A DNA stretch of 64,000 bases from Candidatus Binatia bacterium (GTDB taxonomy: Bacteria > Desulfobacterota > Binatia > UBA1149 > CAITLU01). This document shows, one piece after another, positions 1 through 8,420 of the stretch. Position numbers and translations under genes: made by a program. The DNA lies in assembly GCA_036493895.1 (NCBI GenBank), contig DASXOZ010000048.1, forward strand, positions 1 through 64,000, given 5' to 3'. Under the pieces are notes generated by a model. That model was given only the letters and a program-made list of their open reading frames with translations. It was not told where the DNA came from and did not search any database. The first letter of the stretch is position 1. The number at the start of each line of letters is the position of its first letter.

Positions 1-2280
1 TTGCAGGAAGCCTGGCATTTGAATCAGTGGGAGATTGCTCCCCTGATTGCCTTTGCCCAAGATCTGCTCGTGCGGCGTGCTGCCATCGTTCCTACATTCA
101 TGCGTTCACTTTGCCAGTGGCTGCCTTCGTTCGATCATGGCCGCAACTCAGAACCCCTCCTACGAGCAACCCTCGTCCAAATCGAAGAGCATCCAACCAC
201 AGATCCGCTTGACCTGACGACCACGCTGTCCAACTTGGCTTGGGCTCTTCAATGCCTCGGTCGGTTTTCCGAGGCCGAAGAATACCTACGCCGCGCCTTG
301 GAACTTGACGAAAGTGCCAAGGGACCTGATGAAGGGGCATTGGCGATAAGGTGCAACCAGCTTGCCGGCTGCCTGTCGTCTCTCGGCCGGCCGGCCGACG
401 CCGAGTGCTACGCAAGGCGCGCACTTGAACACAGCGAGAGAGAATACGGCCCGAACCGCTACGAGACGCTCGTGTGCGTCGGCTGGGTTGCCGCATTTGC
501 GTGGAACAGAGGGAATCTTACCGATGGCGAAGCCCTATTTCGACGCGAGTTCGACGGTTTAGAGAAGCTGTTTGGATTCGATCACCCAGCCACACTGCGA
601 GCGGCAATCGTGTTCTCAAAAATACTGGACGACCAAGGAGATTCACGGGGGGCGGAATCCCTTTGTCGGCGAGCTGTGGAAAGCGAAAAGCGGATCTTTG
701 GACCGGAGCATTCCATAACTCTTGGGGGGATTTCCACTCTGGGCGTCTTGCTACGCCGTAAAGGCGACTACACAGACGCAGAGACAATGCTGCGGCACGT
801 TTTGGAGTGCCGTGACCGCACCCGGGGACCGGAGCATCCTGCCACGTTAGAGAGCGTTGACCACCTTGCCGTCCTGTTGACGAAGAAAGGCGACTACACG
901 AGTGCCGAGAGGTTGTTTCGGCGTGCCTTGGACGGGCGTGAACGAGTATTCGGGCCCGAGCACCCCGAGAGCTACGACACCACGGCGCACCTAGCTGAAC
1001 TGCTGCGTGAGAAAGGCGACTATGTAGGTGCGGAACCACTCTGCCGTCGGGTGCTCGAAGCTCGCGAGCGCGCTGTGGGGCCAGAACATCCCAGCACGCA
1101 GATTGCCATGGTCAATCTGGCCGTGTTGCTGACCAAGAAAGGGGAATACGCAAGCGCTGAACCGTTGTTTCAGCGGGCCCTAGAGGGCCGCAAGCGCCTT
1201 CTCGGACCGGAGCATCGCGGCACACAGTGGGTGATGGAGAAGTGGGCTGAAATATTGGTCGAGCGCGGTGACTACGCCGGTGCAGAGCCGTTGTACCGAC
1301 AAGTGATGGAAACCAGAGAGCGGATACTAGGGAAGGAACATCCTTTGACTGTAGAGAGTGCGAAGGAGCTGGCAGGAGTTTTGGAGGCCGTAGGTCGTTT
1401 TGACGAAGCCGCACCTTTGCTCGAGCGAGTCTTGGATGTGCAGGAGCGGATGCTCGGCGAAGAGCATTCCGATACGCTGATCAGAATGAACAACTTGGCC
1501 TTCTCGCTGGGTAGGAAGGGGGACTACATGGCCGCTGAGCCAGTCTTCCGCCGGGTGCTGGCTACCCGCGAGCGGGTGCTGGGGCCGGAGCATCCTCAAA
1601 CACTAGGAAGCGTGAACAGCTTGGCCTTATTCCTGGAGCGGAAAGGGGACTATGTGGCCGCCGAGCCACTCCTCCGGCGGGCACTCGAGGCCCGCGAGCG
1701 GGTGCTGGGGTGGGAGCATCCTGACACGCTTGCTAGCGGGACTAGCTACAGCGCAACCTTACGCAAGCGCGGCCGCGCTGAGCCGGCTGAAATGATTGAC
1801 CGAAGAGTGGTAGCGACGACCGCGAATCTACTTGGGGACATCCATCCGCGTACTATTCACAGCCGGAACAATCTGGTCCTTACCCTCGTCATGCTCGGCA
1901 AGCTGGAGGAAGCCCGACATATACTCGCGACGAACTGGCGTCTGAATGCTCCACTGCACGCGAACACTACACCGCGCGTCGCGTTCCTTCGCCACATCGC
2001 CACCCTGCTCGAATCGCAACCGGACACTCCCTTCCTCGGCGAGCTCAAAACCCTCCTAATCGGCCTGGAACTTCCGATGTCTAGCGACGTGGCCGTCCCG
2101 TGGGACATCGCCTACTTCGTCGAATACCTGCGTCCGAAGCTTCCCGTGGGCGCTCCGGAATTCCTCACCGCCCTCGTCGCTGCGCAGAACGATCGCGCGA
2201 AGCTGCCGGAACTCGACCACTTCACCGAATGGCGTGACCAGGCACCACTTCCGCTCGAAACTCCTTGGCCAGAAACCTGA
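1..2280 (+). CDS. TPR-repeat protein, probably 5'-truncated by the window edge
   Basis: The reading frame is open from the first base and reads as a long array of about 42-residue tetratricopeptide repeats of the kinesin-light-chain type (TPR_10/TPR_12). The recurring core is a pattern like AEPLxRRxLExRERxxGPEHPxT, seen about a dozen times between residues 75 and 600. Such arrays usually form the C-terminal ligand- or partner-sensing part of NB-ARC/STAND ATPases or CHAT/TIR proteins. The first 45 residues do not look like a natural N-terminus, so I infer that an effector or NTPase domain lies upstream of the window. The last 150 residues are repeat-poor. The DNA looks less GC-rich than the chromosomal genes further right, in keeping with an acquired island. 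The TTG at base 1 is not a supported start. Partner and function are unknown. Confidence 0.8.
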   Translation: MQEAWHLNQWEIAPLIAFAQDLLVRRAAIVPTFMRSLCQWLPSFDHGRNSEPLLRATLVQIEEHPTTDPLDLTTTLSNLAWALQCLGRFSEAEEYLRRALELDESAKGPDEGALAIRCNQLAGCLSSLGRPADAECYARRALEHSEREYGPNRYETLVCVGWVAAFAWNRGNLTDGEALFRREFDGLEKLFGFDHPATLRAAIVFSKILDDQGDSRGAESLCRRAVESEKRIFGPEHSITLGGISTLGVLLRRKGDYTDAETMLRHVLECRDRTRGPEHPATLESVDHLAVLLTKKGDYTSAERLFRRALDGRERVFGPEHPESYDTTAHLAELLREKGDYVGAEPLCRRVLEARERAVGPEHPSTQIAMVNLAVLLTKKGEYASAEPLFQRALEGRKRLLGPEHRGTQWVMEKWAEILVERGDYAGAEPLYRQVMETRERILGKEHPLTVESAKELAGVLEAVGRFDEAAPLLERVLDVQERMLGEEHSDTLIRMNNLAFSLGRKGDYMAAEPVFRRVLATRERVLGPEHPQTLGSVNSLALFLERKGDYVAAEPLLRRALEARERVLGWEHPDTLASGTSYSATLRKRGRAEPAEMIDRRVVATTANLLGDIHPRTIHSRNNLVLTLVMLGKLEEARHILATNWRLNAPLHANTTPRVAFLRHIATLLESQPDTPFLGELKTLLIGLELPMSSDVAVPWDIAYFVEYLRPKLPVGAPEFLTALVAAQNDRAKLPELDHFTEWRDQAPLPLETPWPET

Positions 2281-2430
2281 TTCAGCAGCACCTTCCATGA
2301 CATGCAGGCGGAGCGGGTCATCCCATAGTGTGCCAAAGCTCGGCCGACTGAAACATGAGGAACAAGGTCGCCCGAGCCTCGGCGGTGCGGCCTCGTTAAC
2401 CGACTCCCAGAGTTCGTAACCGATACGAAT

Positions 2431-2880
2431 GTCCTGGAGGACGGTGAGTCGCTGACACGCCAAGCGGCTCGCCTCCAAACCCGTGACCGGAGCCGAACAG
2501 GCCCGTCCGCTTAGAAACTATGGGGCTACGTGCCCATTTCGCGACGTAAGTCTGCTCACTGGTACCGAGGTGGTGACTCGAACGGTAGGCTCTCGAGAAA
2601 GGGGGCTACGGCGGGGGTTTCTTCGCGAACAGTCCGCATACAACCCGGCTTCAACGAACCGGCGCGGGGCGCTACCCTGCGCGGCATGGGCTCCAATCTC
2701 GTCAGCTTGGTTCGCCGGGCGGTGAAGGAGTTGGAGGGTCGCATGCGCCATATGGAGCTCACCGCGGCTCGGCGATACATCGCCAGATGGCGACACCATG
2801 ACGACGTATGGGCGGACTTCCGCAAGCCGATCACGCGGTCGGCGACAGGTCCGGAGACCTGATCGTGGAGGTGATCCTGG
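2431..2880 (+). repeat. Tandem duplication, copy 1 (about 450 bp)
   Basis: This segment is repeated about 702-704 bp downstream (3133-3583) with high but imperfect identity. The repeat covers roughly 250 bp of non-coding leader plus the first 150 bp of a small coding region. The leader differences do not follow a codon pattern, so I do not read it as a coding sequence. The duplicated unit therefore includes the gene's own upstream region. The 150 bp before it (2281-2430), after the TPR gene, hold nothing I can identify. Confidence 0.8.
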
Positions 2881-2946
2881 GGCGGAAGCCGAGGGGCCGC
2901 TCGACCTGCGCGTATGTCTTCTACCGCTGCCAGTGCCTGAAGCACT
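2686..2946 (+). pseudogene. Frameshifted copy of the downstream CxC/CGC small protein
   Basis: From the ATG at 2686 the frame gives about 50 residues closely matching the intact paralogue at 3390 (shared LVSLVRR, RHHDDVWADFRKPI). At about 2831-2834 this copy carries two extra bases (ATCACGCGG against ATCGCGG in the intact copy), which shift the frame into a TGA at 2860. Reading past the shift in the corrected frame restores GD, IVEVILGRKP and RSTCAYV before a second stop at 2944-2946. The C-terminal Cys cluster is lost. This is a decayed first copy of a tandem duplication. A programmed frameshift is unlikely because of the second stop. Confidence 0.7.
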
Positions 2947-3132
2947 GAGCCCGCGGCCCACCGCGCTGGCCGACAATCTTCGCGCGGGGGCCGTCATTCG
3001 CCGTAGACGGGAGGAGACAAGAGGAAAACCCATCTCGGAAATTGCGGGGTCATTTATTCGCGTCCTTTCTCGCCACGCAGGGCCGCACCACAGCACGCCC
3101 GAGGAGGGGCAACGCTGGTAGTATCCAAACTA

Positions 3133-3583
3133 GGTCTTGGAGGACGGTGAGTCGCTGTCACGCCAAGCGGCTCGCCTCCAAACCCGTGACCCGAGCCGAT
3201 CAGGCCCGTACGCTTAGAAAGTATGGGGCTATGTGCCCATTTCGCGACCTAAGTCTGCCGACTGGTACCGAGGTGGTGACTCGAACGGAGGCCTCTCGAG
3301 AAGGGGAGCTACGGCGGGAGTTTCTTCGGGATCTCTCCACTCACTAACCCGCTTCAACGAACGGGCGCTGGGGCGCTACCTTGCCAAGCATGAGCTCCAA
3401 ACTGGTCAGCTTGGTTCGCCGGGGCATAAAGGAATCTCTGGGTCACATTCGGCGTATGGAACTCGCTGCGGCTCGCCGGCACGTTGCTGATTGGCGCCAC
3501 CATGACGACGTATGGGCGGACTTCCGAAAGCCCATCGCGGTCGGGGACAGGTACGGCGACCTTACCGTGGAGGCCATCCTCGG
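3133..3583 (+). repeat. Tandem duplication, copy 2 (about 450 bp)
   Basis: This is the second copy of the 2431-2880 unit, offset by 702 bp at its left end and 704 bp at the gene start. It contains the conserved leader and the start of the intact gene at 3390. A 38-codon frame from ATG 3231 to 3347 is open here, but the matching codon in copy 1 is ACG and most differences between the copies change the amino acid, so coding there is unsupported. Confidence 0.75.
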
Positions 3584-3965
3584 GCGGAAGCCGGGGAGTC
3601 GCTCGACCTGTGTCTACGTACTTTGCCGATGTCGGTGTCGGGGAAGCTGGAGCCCGGGCTGGCGCATCGTCCGGGCCGACAATCTGCGGGCGGGCGCCAC
3701 CACCAGTTGCGGGTGCTTCAAGAGTCACAAACAAGGCGATTTAGGCTGGCCCGGCCCAGGCACGGCTCACCGGGGACGGTATCGAACCTACATCGTGAAA
3801 GAGGGGGACGTACTGACGGGCCAGGCGGCCCTGGCGGAGCTGCTTTGGCCCGCGTTGGAGCGGGGGCCGGGGGCTGAGGGCAGGGCTGCCAGGACCGGTT
3901 CCGGACCACCGAAGCCCTCGCGCGCGAGAGACTCGGGCCGTCGAAAGAGGACGGGACGGTGTTGA
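3390..3965 (+). CDS. Mobile-element Cys-cluster protein (phage HNH/AP2-associated zinc-ribbon-like)
   Basis: A 191-aa basic protein starting at ATG 3390, the position conserved in the decayed copy. Residues about 52-115 fit a pattern common in phage and mobile-element proteins next to AP2 or HNH modules: GDRYGDLTV, then CRCRC, then NLRAGATTSCGC. The paired CxC and CGC clusters probably bind a metal. The N-terminus is helical and charged, and the C-terminal 60 residues are a low-complexity Arg/Gly/Pro tail that may be disordered. No HNH catalytic residues are visible, so nuclease activity is not claimed; a DNA-binding role is inference. It lies in the island and has a frameshifted tandem paralogue directly upstream. 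Confidence 0.6.
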   Translation: MSSKLVSLVRRGIKESLGHIRRMELAAARRHVADWRHHDDVWADFRKPIAVGDRYGDLTVEAILGRKPGSRSTCVYVLCRCRCRGSWSPGWRIVRADNLRAGATTSCGCFKSHKQGDLGWPGPGTAHRGRYRTYIVKEGDVLTGQAALAELLWPALERGPGAEGRAARTGSGPPKPSRARDSGRRKRTGRC

Positions 3966-4004
3966 GCGGGGTGGGAATGTCTACGAGGCATCCCGCACCG
4001 ATCG

Positions 4005-4529
4005 CTACCGCTGCAGGAGCTCGCGGACCGCGCGATCGAAGTTCTTGTTCAGTAGTGCTTCCGGTGGCGGGTTCCCGTTGATGAACTGCCGGCGACTCTG
4101 CGCCTGGTAGCTAATCGCGTTCACGGTGGTGTCAGTCGCCACGTCTCGCAGGGCGAGCTGCACGCTGACGCGATCCGGCATCATCGACCACTTCGAGTTT
4201 CGGTCTTCCCAGCCGAGGATGGTCGGTACGATCAGGTACCGTGCGTGGTCCGCCCGGGACAATCCCAGCGCCTCCGACAGATTCGAGGTAGAGACGAGAG
4301 CGACGTCGACGAAGTTACCCTGCAGGGCCTGGACAACCCGTGCGGCAAGATTGCGGCCCGAGCCGCCGTAGACGTGCCCCTCCAGGCTTCCGTCCGTGGC
4401 CTCCATGACGCGAATTCGGTCTGTGGCAGAGGCCGCGATCGCACCCGGCGCTACCGGTGACCTCGTGACGTTGTAGGCGCCGCATCCGGTCGCGGCGAGG
4501 AAAGCCAGGGCAATGTAAGCCGCACGCAT
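4005..4529 (-). CDS. DUF4823-like lipoprotein
   Basis: A 174-aa protein. I chose ATG 4529 over the longer frame (to 4640) because GGAAGGAGG sits 7 nt upstream and the N-terminus then reads as a lipoprotein signal peptide (MRAAYIALAFLAATGC) with lipobox AATG/C at Cys17. The mature part has the outline of DUF4823 lipoproteins: an ALQGNFVDV segment, an ARYLIVPTILGWEDR motif and a PDRVSVQLALRDVATD segment. Members are envelope lipoproteins of unknown function. It lies on the minus strand downstream of an unknown gene, separated by 328 bp with a strong hairpin. Its presence in an integrase island suggests cargo. Confidence 0.7.
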   Translation of the reverse strand: MRAAYIALAFLAATGCGAYNVTRSPVAPGAIAASATDRIRVMEATDGSLEGHVYGGSGRNLAARVVQALQGNFVDVALVSTSNLSEALGLSRADHARYLIVPTILGWEDRNSKWSMMPDRVSVQLALRDVATDTTVNAISYQAQSRRQFINGNPPPEALLNKNFDRAVRELLQR

Positions 4530-4857
4530 AGGTGCCTCCTTCCAGCCAGGCGAAGCCGGCAGTTCGAGCCAGCCCCCGATCAGAGCGGCGAAGCCGGCTG
4601 GTAGTCTGGTCCACGTGTCGGGGTGAGGGAACTCCGGCAATGTGCTCGCGGCCGGAGACCGCCTCTCGGTGACTGTCTGGCCGGGAGGGCCTTAAGGCAT
4701 TGCAGGCCTTAGGGCCGTGCGAATACAACACTTCGCGTTAGCAAGGCGTCACTCTTGAATCACAACGCCACGAATCACTTCCCTTCCCAACACCACCCAG
4801 CACAACATCACACATCGCACCACTACGCAGCGAAGCACACCACACCTTGGCCATGCC
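4530..4857. other. Intergenic region with G-poor tract and hairpin
   Basis: 328 bp without a convincing gene. It contains a hairpin at 4688-4716 (separate entry) and a strikingly G-poor, C/A-rich plus-strand tract at about 4760-4848 (about 8 G in roughly 87 bases). That tract reads as a GT-rich untranslated segment on the minus strand just after the stop of the 4858-5382 gene. No tRNA or known RNA fold was recognised. Confidence 0.5.
4688..4716 (-). terminator. Hairpin, possible terminator of the 4858-5382 gene
   Basis: GGCCTTAAGGC (4688-4698) pairs with GCCTTAGGGCC (4706-4716) over 11 bp, with one G-T pair, around a 7-nt loop. It lies between two minus-strand genes. There is no clear T tract on either strand, so intrinsic termination is uncertain; it could also be an mRNA-stabilising or processing hairpin. 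Confidence 0.4.
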
Positions 4858-5382
4858 TCAACCCTTGGTCCCTTCTGCGTTTTCTTCTGACTCGTTGGAC
4901 AAGACTACTCCCGACGCCGGGCTGAGGATCGCGCATACCCTGGAGTATGGTGGACAGGGCAACTCCTGGTGATCCAACGTGACGTCGACGATCCGGACCA
5001 CGGCTATTCGGCCAGGAAACTCGGTAACCGGGAATCGATCATATCGCGGCGGATTCTGACCCGTCAGTCGAAACCAGTCGCGAGCAAGATCGGATTTCCG
5101 CTTGATGGAAACGTGGTCTCCGACCTTCGCTGGATAGTACCTCGGGATGATCGCGGCGAGCGGGTCATCGTAGCCCGGGAGTACCTTGGCGAGTTCGGAC
5201 TGATCGTGACGCCAGCGCGGTGTGCCACGCATGTAAGGTCCCGCCAATAACTTCCACAGGACGACGAATCGCCCGCCGAACGCTGGGCTGGAAAAGTAGC
5301 TGACACACTGGGCAACCCAGTCCCCCTCATCGACACGCCATTCCCTCTCTTCGAAGACGGCCCGATACGCGTCGGGGTTCAT
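4858..5382 (-). CDS. Hypothetical island protein
   Basis: A 174-aa soluble protein with no family I recognise. It has no signal peptide or membrane span. It is rich in aromatic and charged residues early on (EREWRVDEGDWVAQCV) and has a conserved-looking core LAGPYMRGTPRWRHDQSELA. Its ATG overlaps the stop of the upstream double-motif protein by 4 bp (ATGA at 5379-5382), so the two are very probably co-translated. It sits in the integrase island and the function is unknown. Confidence 0.5.
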   Translation of the reverse strand: MNPDAYRAVFEEREWRVDEGDWVAQCVSYFSSPAFGGRFVVLWKLLAGPYMRGTPRWRHDQSELAKVLPGYDDPLAAIIPRYYPAKVGDHVSIKRKSDLARDWFRLTGQNPPRYDRFPVTEFPGRIAVVRIVDVTLDHQELPCPPYSRVCAILSPASGVVLSNESEENAEGTKG

Positions 5383-5786
5383 CGCGACCTCGTGGCCGCC
5401 GCAAGAAAAGGCGCGCCAGTCTTGGAATTGCCGTCCCTACTGCCAGTTGCCGGGGCTATCTCGTCGGAGACGGCCGAGGGTAGCTTCGGCCGCTTGCCGA
5501 AGCGGTAACGCCAGATAGGGGACTCAATTTCGCGGCTACGTCGAACTTCAGCCGCACTTCCGAGCATGCTCCACAGCCACCAGGCTCTTATCGCCCGCAG
5601 AGGAGTATGCTTCGCTTCGCCTCTTGGCCGACAGCCGAGGCGGTATTCCCACAACGGGCAGCGAGTGCGATTGCACTTTCGTACATCCTTGCAGCTGCCG
5701 CCGCGACAGCCCAAGCAGAACAGGCGCATCGCTTTGATCGGTGTGAGAAGGTGAACGATAGATTGAGATGCATTGGTGGTCGGCAT
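5379..5786 (-). CDS. Double-motif Cys protein of prophage type; second motif Cys-less
   Basis: A 135-aa protein. The ATG at 5786 is preferred to the longer frame because GGAGGAATCC directly precedes it. It carries two copies of a motif frequent in prophages and integrative elements (a PLxAIRxxCLxC...EVRxC...CPLxxYRxGxRP pattern). Copy 1, about residues 13-53, keeps its cysteines (FCLGCRGGSCKDVRKC, then RCPLWEYRLG). Copy 2, about residues 58-98, keeps the framework (TPLRAIRA, EVRR, PIWRYRFGKRP) but has W, S or other residues wherever copy 1 has Cys. I infer that copy 1 may bind zinc and copy 2 cannot. The gene is coupled to the next one. Function unknown. Confidence 0.6.
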   Translation of the reverse strand: MPTTNASQSIVHLLTPIKAMRLFCLGCRGGSCKDVRKCNRTRCPLWEYRLGCRPRGEAKHTPLRAIRAWWLWSMLGSAAEVRRSREIESPIWRYRFGKRPKLPSAVSDEIAPATGSRDGNSKTGAPFLAAATRSR

Positions 5787-5925
5787 GGATTCCTCCTTGC
5801 CGCCGGAACGGGAACCGAAACGTTGCGCGTAGCGATGCCTTGAGTTACGTTCTCGGACGCTGGTACGAGAAGACGCGGCTTCCTCCGCGAACGGACGGCT
5901 TGCCCTACCGGCAGGCCGTTTTCGT
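5787..5925. other. Short gap with no supported gene
   Basis: 139 bp between the AlpA-like gene and the Cys-motif gene. The frame of the latter is open through most of it, but the strong Shine-Dalgarno at 5789-5793 argues that translation starts at 5786. No promoter or terminator is obvious. Confidence 0.3.
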
Positions 5926-6165
5926 TCAGGGTTGGTTCTGATTGTTGTCGCGGCCGGGATCACTCGTGGAGCGCCGAGCGCGAGATGCCAGCCAGGCCTG
6001 CACCGACTCAGGCGAGTAGCGAATCGACCCTCGACCCACCACGCAGAATGGAGGTCCGTCGCCGGTCATACGCCATTTCTCAAGCGTCTGCGGGCGGCAG
6101 CCGAGTAGTGCCGCGACATCACGCGTGGTCAGGTGGGGCCAAGAGGCCTTCTCCGGTTCTGTCAT
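5926..6165 (-). CDS. AlpA/excisionase-type HTH protein
   Basis: A 79-aa protein with a MerR-like winged helix of the excisionase/AlpA class: TTRDVAALLGCRPQTLEKWRMTGDGPPF followed by the wing residues IRYSPESVQAWLASR. I chose ATG 6165 because GGAGG lies about 10 nt upstream; a TTG at 6171 is the alternative. Proteins of this size next to a tyrosine integrase typically act as directionality factors or as activators of element genes. It lies about 1 kb from the integrase on the same strand, separated by a 266-aa unknown gene. Confidence 0.75.
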   Translation of the reverse strand: MTEPEKASWPHLTTRDVAALLGCRPQTLEKWRMTGDGPPFCVVGRGSIRYSPESVQAWLASRARRSTSDPGRDNNQNQP

Positions 6166-6252
6166 CGCCAAGCGCCTCCAGTCAACGCTGGCGATGTTGT
6201 CGCCTACTAGGAGCTGGCGGCGAAGGCTGGAAAAAGGGGGGGCAATAGTTCT

Positions 6253-7053
6253 TCAGTTACGATCCGCGGGTCGGCGGCGAATCTCTCGAAGCAAGTCTTG
6301 GAGTCGACTCACGGATGGGCGTGGACAGTCTGGATAGACATTGTTGATTTCGAGAAAAAAGGTCCAGACGAACGCACCGAAGCCCTCTCGGGGTAAGTTC
6401 CCGTCGCGTGTAATTGTTGGGGTACGCTTACTCACGCGCTCAAAGAGCGACAGCAGCGAAGCTAGTGTCTCTACGACCGCCCGGGCCTCCGGCCGTCCCG
6501 TGCGACGCTTGGCGGGCCTAGATTCGTGGCTCGGGGGAGGTGGAATCGAACACGTCGGACACTCTGCACGGTGCGCATCGACGGCATTCGCGGCCGTGCC
6601 ACGAAGCCACTTTGAGAGATGAACTAGAAAGCTCATCGGGTCGCGAAGTGGTCGAACGTGTTTGACACGCCCGATCAGAGCCTCACGGAACTCAGCCTCG
6701 CCAGTGGAAAGCTGTATCGCGCGATGTAGGGCACCCTCCAGCGTACGAACTGCTTCTTCGATCGCACGAAGTCGATTTGCCACCACACACGTTCCTTCGC
6801 CGTTACCTTGCATCCTCCGCACCCGTCGAACGTGATCCAGTGCGATCCGCTTGAGATCGGCGCGTATCAGCAATTCGGCGACAAGATCGGTGGTCGATTC
6901 AAGGCCGAAGGTCTTCTCGAGGATATCTCGAGCCTCGATTGTATAGTTTTCCGATAACCGTTCTTGGTCGAGCGGAATCTGCGCCACGATTCTCGCGTAG
7001 GCAGCTTCCGTGAATACACCGTCGGAGATCGACTCTGTGAGGTCGTCTTGCAC
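6253..7053 (-). CDS. Hypothetical island protein (266 aa)
   Basis: A 266-aa mainly helical protein starting at GTG 7053. I see no catalytic motif, signal peptide or membrane segment. A short segment contains CPTCSIPPPP (one CxxC pair), and the C-terminal half reads TRDGNLPREGFGAFVWTFF and ends in an Arg-rich tail. Proteins of this kind, lying between an integrase and an AlpA regulator, are often element-specific replication or excision accessories, but no homologue is recognised. Start and function are both uncertain. Confidence 0.5.
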   Translation of the reverse strand: MQDDLTESISDGVFTEAAYARIVAQIPLDQERLSENYTIEARDILEKTFGLESTTDLVAELLIRADLKRIALDHVRRVRRMQGNGEGTCVVANRLRAIEEAVRTLEGALHRAIQLSTGEAEFREALIGRVKHVRPLRDPMSFLVHLSKWLRGTAANAVDAHRAECPTCSIPPPPSHESRPAKRRTGRPEARAVVETLASLLSLFERVSKRTPTITRDGNLPREGFGAFVWTFFLEINNVYPDCPRPSVSRLQDLLREIRRRPADRN

Positions 7054-7166
7054 CGCGGGCTCTGCTCCCGCACCCCGCAGAAGGGACCGCTGCGGCAGGC
7101 CGGGTGCAGAGTCGGTCCCGGCTCTTCGGCGGCCAACCTAGCCACAGCGATGCAGTGATAGCGCGA

Positions 7167-8366
7167 CTACGCCCCGGCAGCCAACCTGCCTGCGATCAGA
7201 TCCCCGACTCGTTCTACTCCTTCGCGAACCGGATCAACGCCGAGATGAGCATAACGATCGGTTGTGGAGAGATTACGATGGCCGAGGATCGCACCAACGA
7301 TCCGCAGTGGGATTCCACCAACGACTGCGGTGCTGGCGTGAGAGTGCCGCAAGTCGTGAAGACGCACGTCCGTAAGGCCAGCAGCCTTCCGGACGCGCTG
7401 CCACGGGTGTTCGAGGTCGTTGAGGCAAGTTCCCGGCGCCTTCCCGGGGATGACCCACTTTGAGAACGGATGCGCCGCGCGAAGTTCCTTCAACACCGTT
7501 ACCGCAGCGGCCGGGAGTGGGATCGCTTTCGCGCCAGTCTTCGAGTCGGGGAGCCGTAGGTAGGCGTTCTCGAAGTCCACCCATTCCCATCGACAGGTGC
7601 GAATCTCGTCTCGCCGGGCACCCGTGAGCGCGAGGAGGCGGATGGCGGAGATCACCGGCGCACGGAGCGGTCGTTTCCCCGTTCCCACCGCAATCAGCGC
7701 CTTACCGAGCGCAGAAAATTCGTCCTGCGACAGGAACCGCTCCTTCTTCCGTGTAGGGTACTTCGGGATGTAGCTGCACGGGTTCGAGGTGATGCCCCAG
7801 CCGGGTCCCAGAGGGCCGTGCTCACCGCGAAGCGCCAAGTTGAAGGCGTGGGAGAGGAGCGCTCGGCATGCATTGAACCGGATGGGCGTCTTTTCCATCG
7901 CTCGGCGAAGGCAGGCGATGTCCTCTCCGGTTACCTCGCTGGTTCGCGTGGTTCCCAGCGCGGGAAGGATGTGGAGCTTGGCCATCCGCTCGTCCTCGGC
8001 GATGGTTCGGGCCTTCTTATGCGAGTTCGCAAAGCGATCGGCGTACGTATTCAGAAGATGGGCGACGGTAGGGCACTGGCGGGCCTGCTGGCGGGCCGAT
8101 GCGATGTCCTCGCCGAGAAGCGTATGGGCAAGAATCTCCTTCGCCTTCTCTCGGGCCTGGTCGGCGGTGACAACGCCGTGCCGACCGATGCGGATTCGCC
8201 GGCGCCGGCCGGCAAGCCGCGGTTCTGCGAAGTAGATCCGGCCGCCGGTCGCGGTCACCCGCAGCCCGAATCCCGGCAGCTCGCTGTCTCGGACTATGAT
8301 CTCGGTGCTTGTCCCGGCAGGGGCCGGGATCGCTTCAACCGTTCGCTTGGTAAGTTTGCACTGCAT
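7167..8366 (-). CDS. int: Tyrosine recombinase / phage-type integrase
   Basis: A 399-aa integrase of the P4/DUF4102 type. I chose ATG 8366 because GGAGGGAGAC lies upstream and the N-terminus then begins MQCKLTKRTVEAI, the usual DUF4102 opening. The core-binding SAM-like domain spans about residues 100-190. The catalytic domain shows the full set: Arg251 in TGARRDE, His337 and Arg340 in HDLRHSHAS, His363 in LGHRNLSTT and Tyr372 in TTDRYAHL, so it looks active. Its start faces a 3' tRNA-Arg fragment at 8546-8587, and several GTCATG repeats lie between. It probably mediates island integration and excision. Confidence 0.95.
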   Translation of the reverse strand: MQCKLTKRTVEAIPAPAGTSTEIIVRDSELPGFGLRVTATGGRIYFAEPRLAGRRRRIRIGRHGVVTADQAREKAKEILAHTLLGEDIASARQQARQCPTVAHLLNTYADRFANSHKKARTIAEDERMAKLHILPALGTTRTSEVTGEDIACLRRAMEKTPIRFNACRALLSHAFNLALRGEHGPLGPGWGITSNPCSYIPKYPTRKKERFLSQDEFSALGKALIAVGTGKRPLRAPVISAIRLLALTGARRDEIRTCRWEWVDFENAYLRLPDSKTGAKAIPLPAAAVTVLKELRAAHPFSKWVIPGKAPGTCLNDLEHPWQRVRKAAGLTDVRLHDLRHSHASTAVVGGIPLRIVGAILGHRNLSTTDRYAHLGVDPVREGVERVGDLIAGRLAAGA

Positions 8367-8420
8367 CGTGTCTCCCTCCTGGCCCGCATCCGTTCCGCAT
8401 CCGCTGCGCATCCGTGCGGG

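Noticed and set aside
2056..2478. A 140-codon minus-strand frame over the 3' end of the TPR gene
   Set aside because: More than half of it is antisense to the TPR coding region, and it has no ribosome site or recognisable family. Its first 25 residues look protein-like but that is not enough.
3231..3347. A 38-codon frame in the duplicated leader
   Set aside because: The start is ACG in the other copy and most differences between the copies change the amino acid, so there is no sign of coding constraint.
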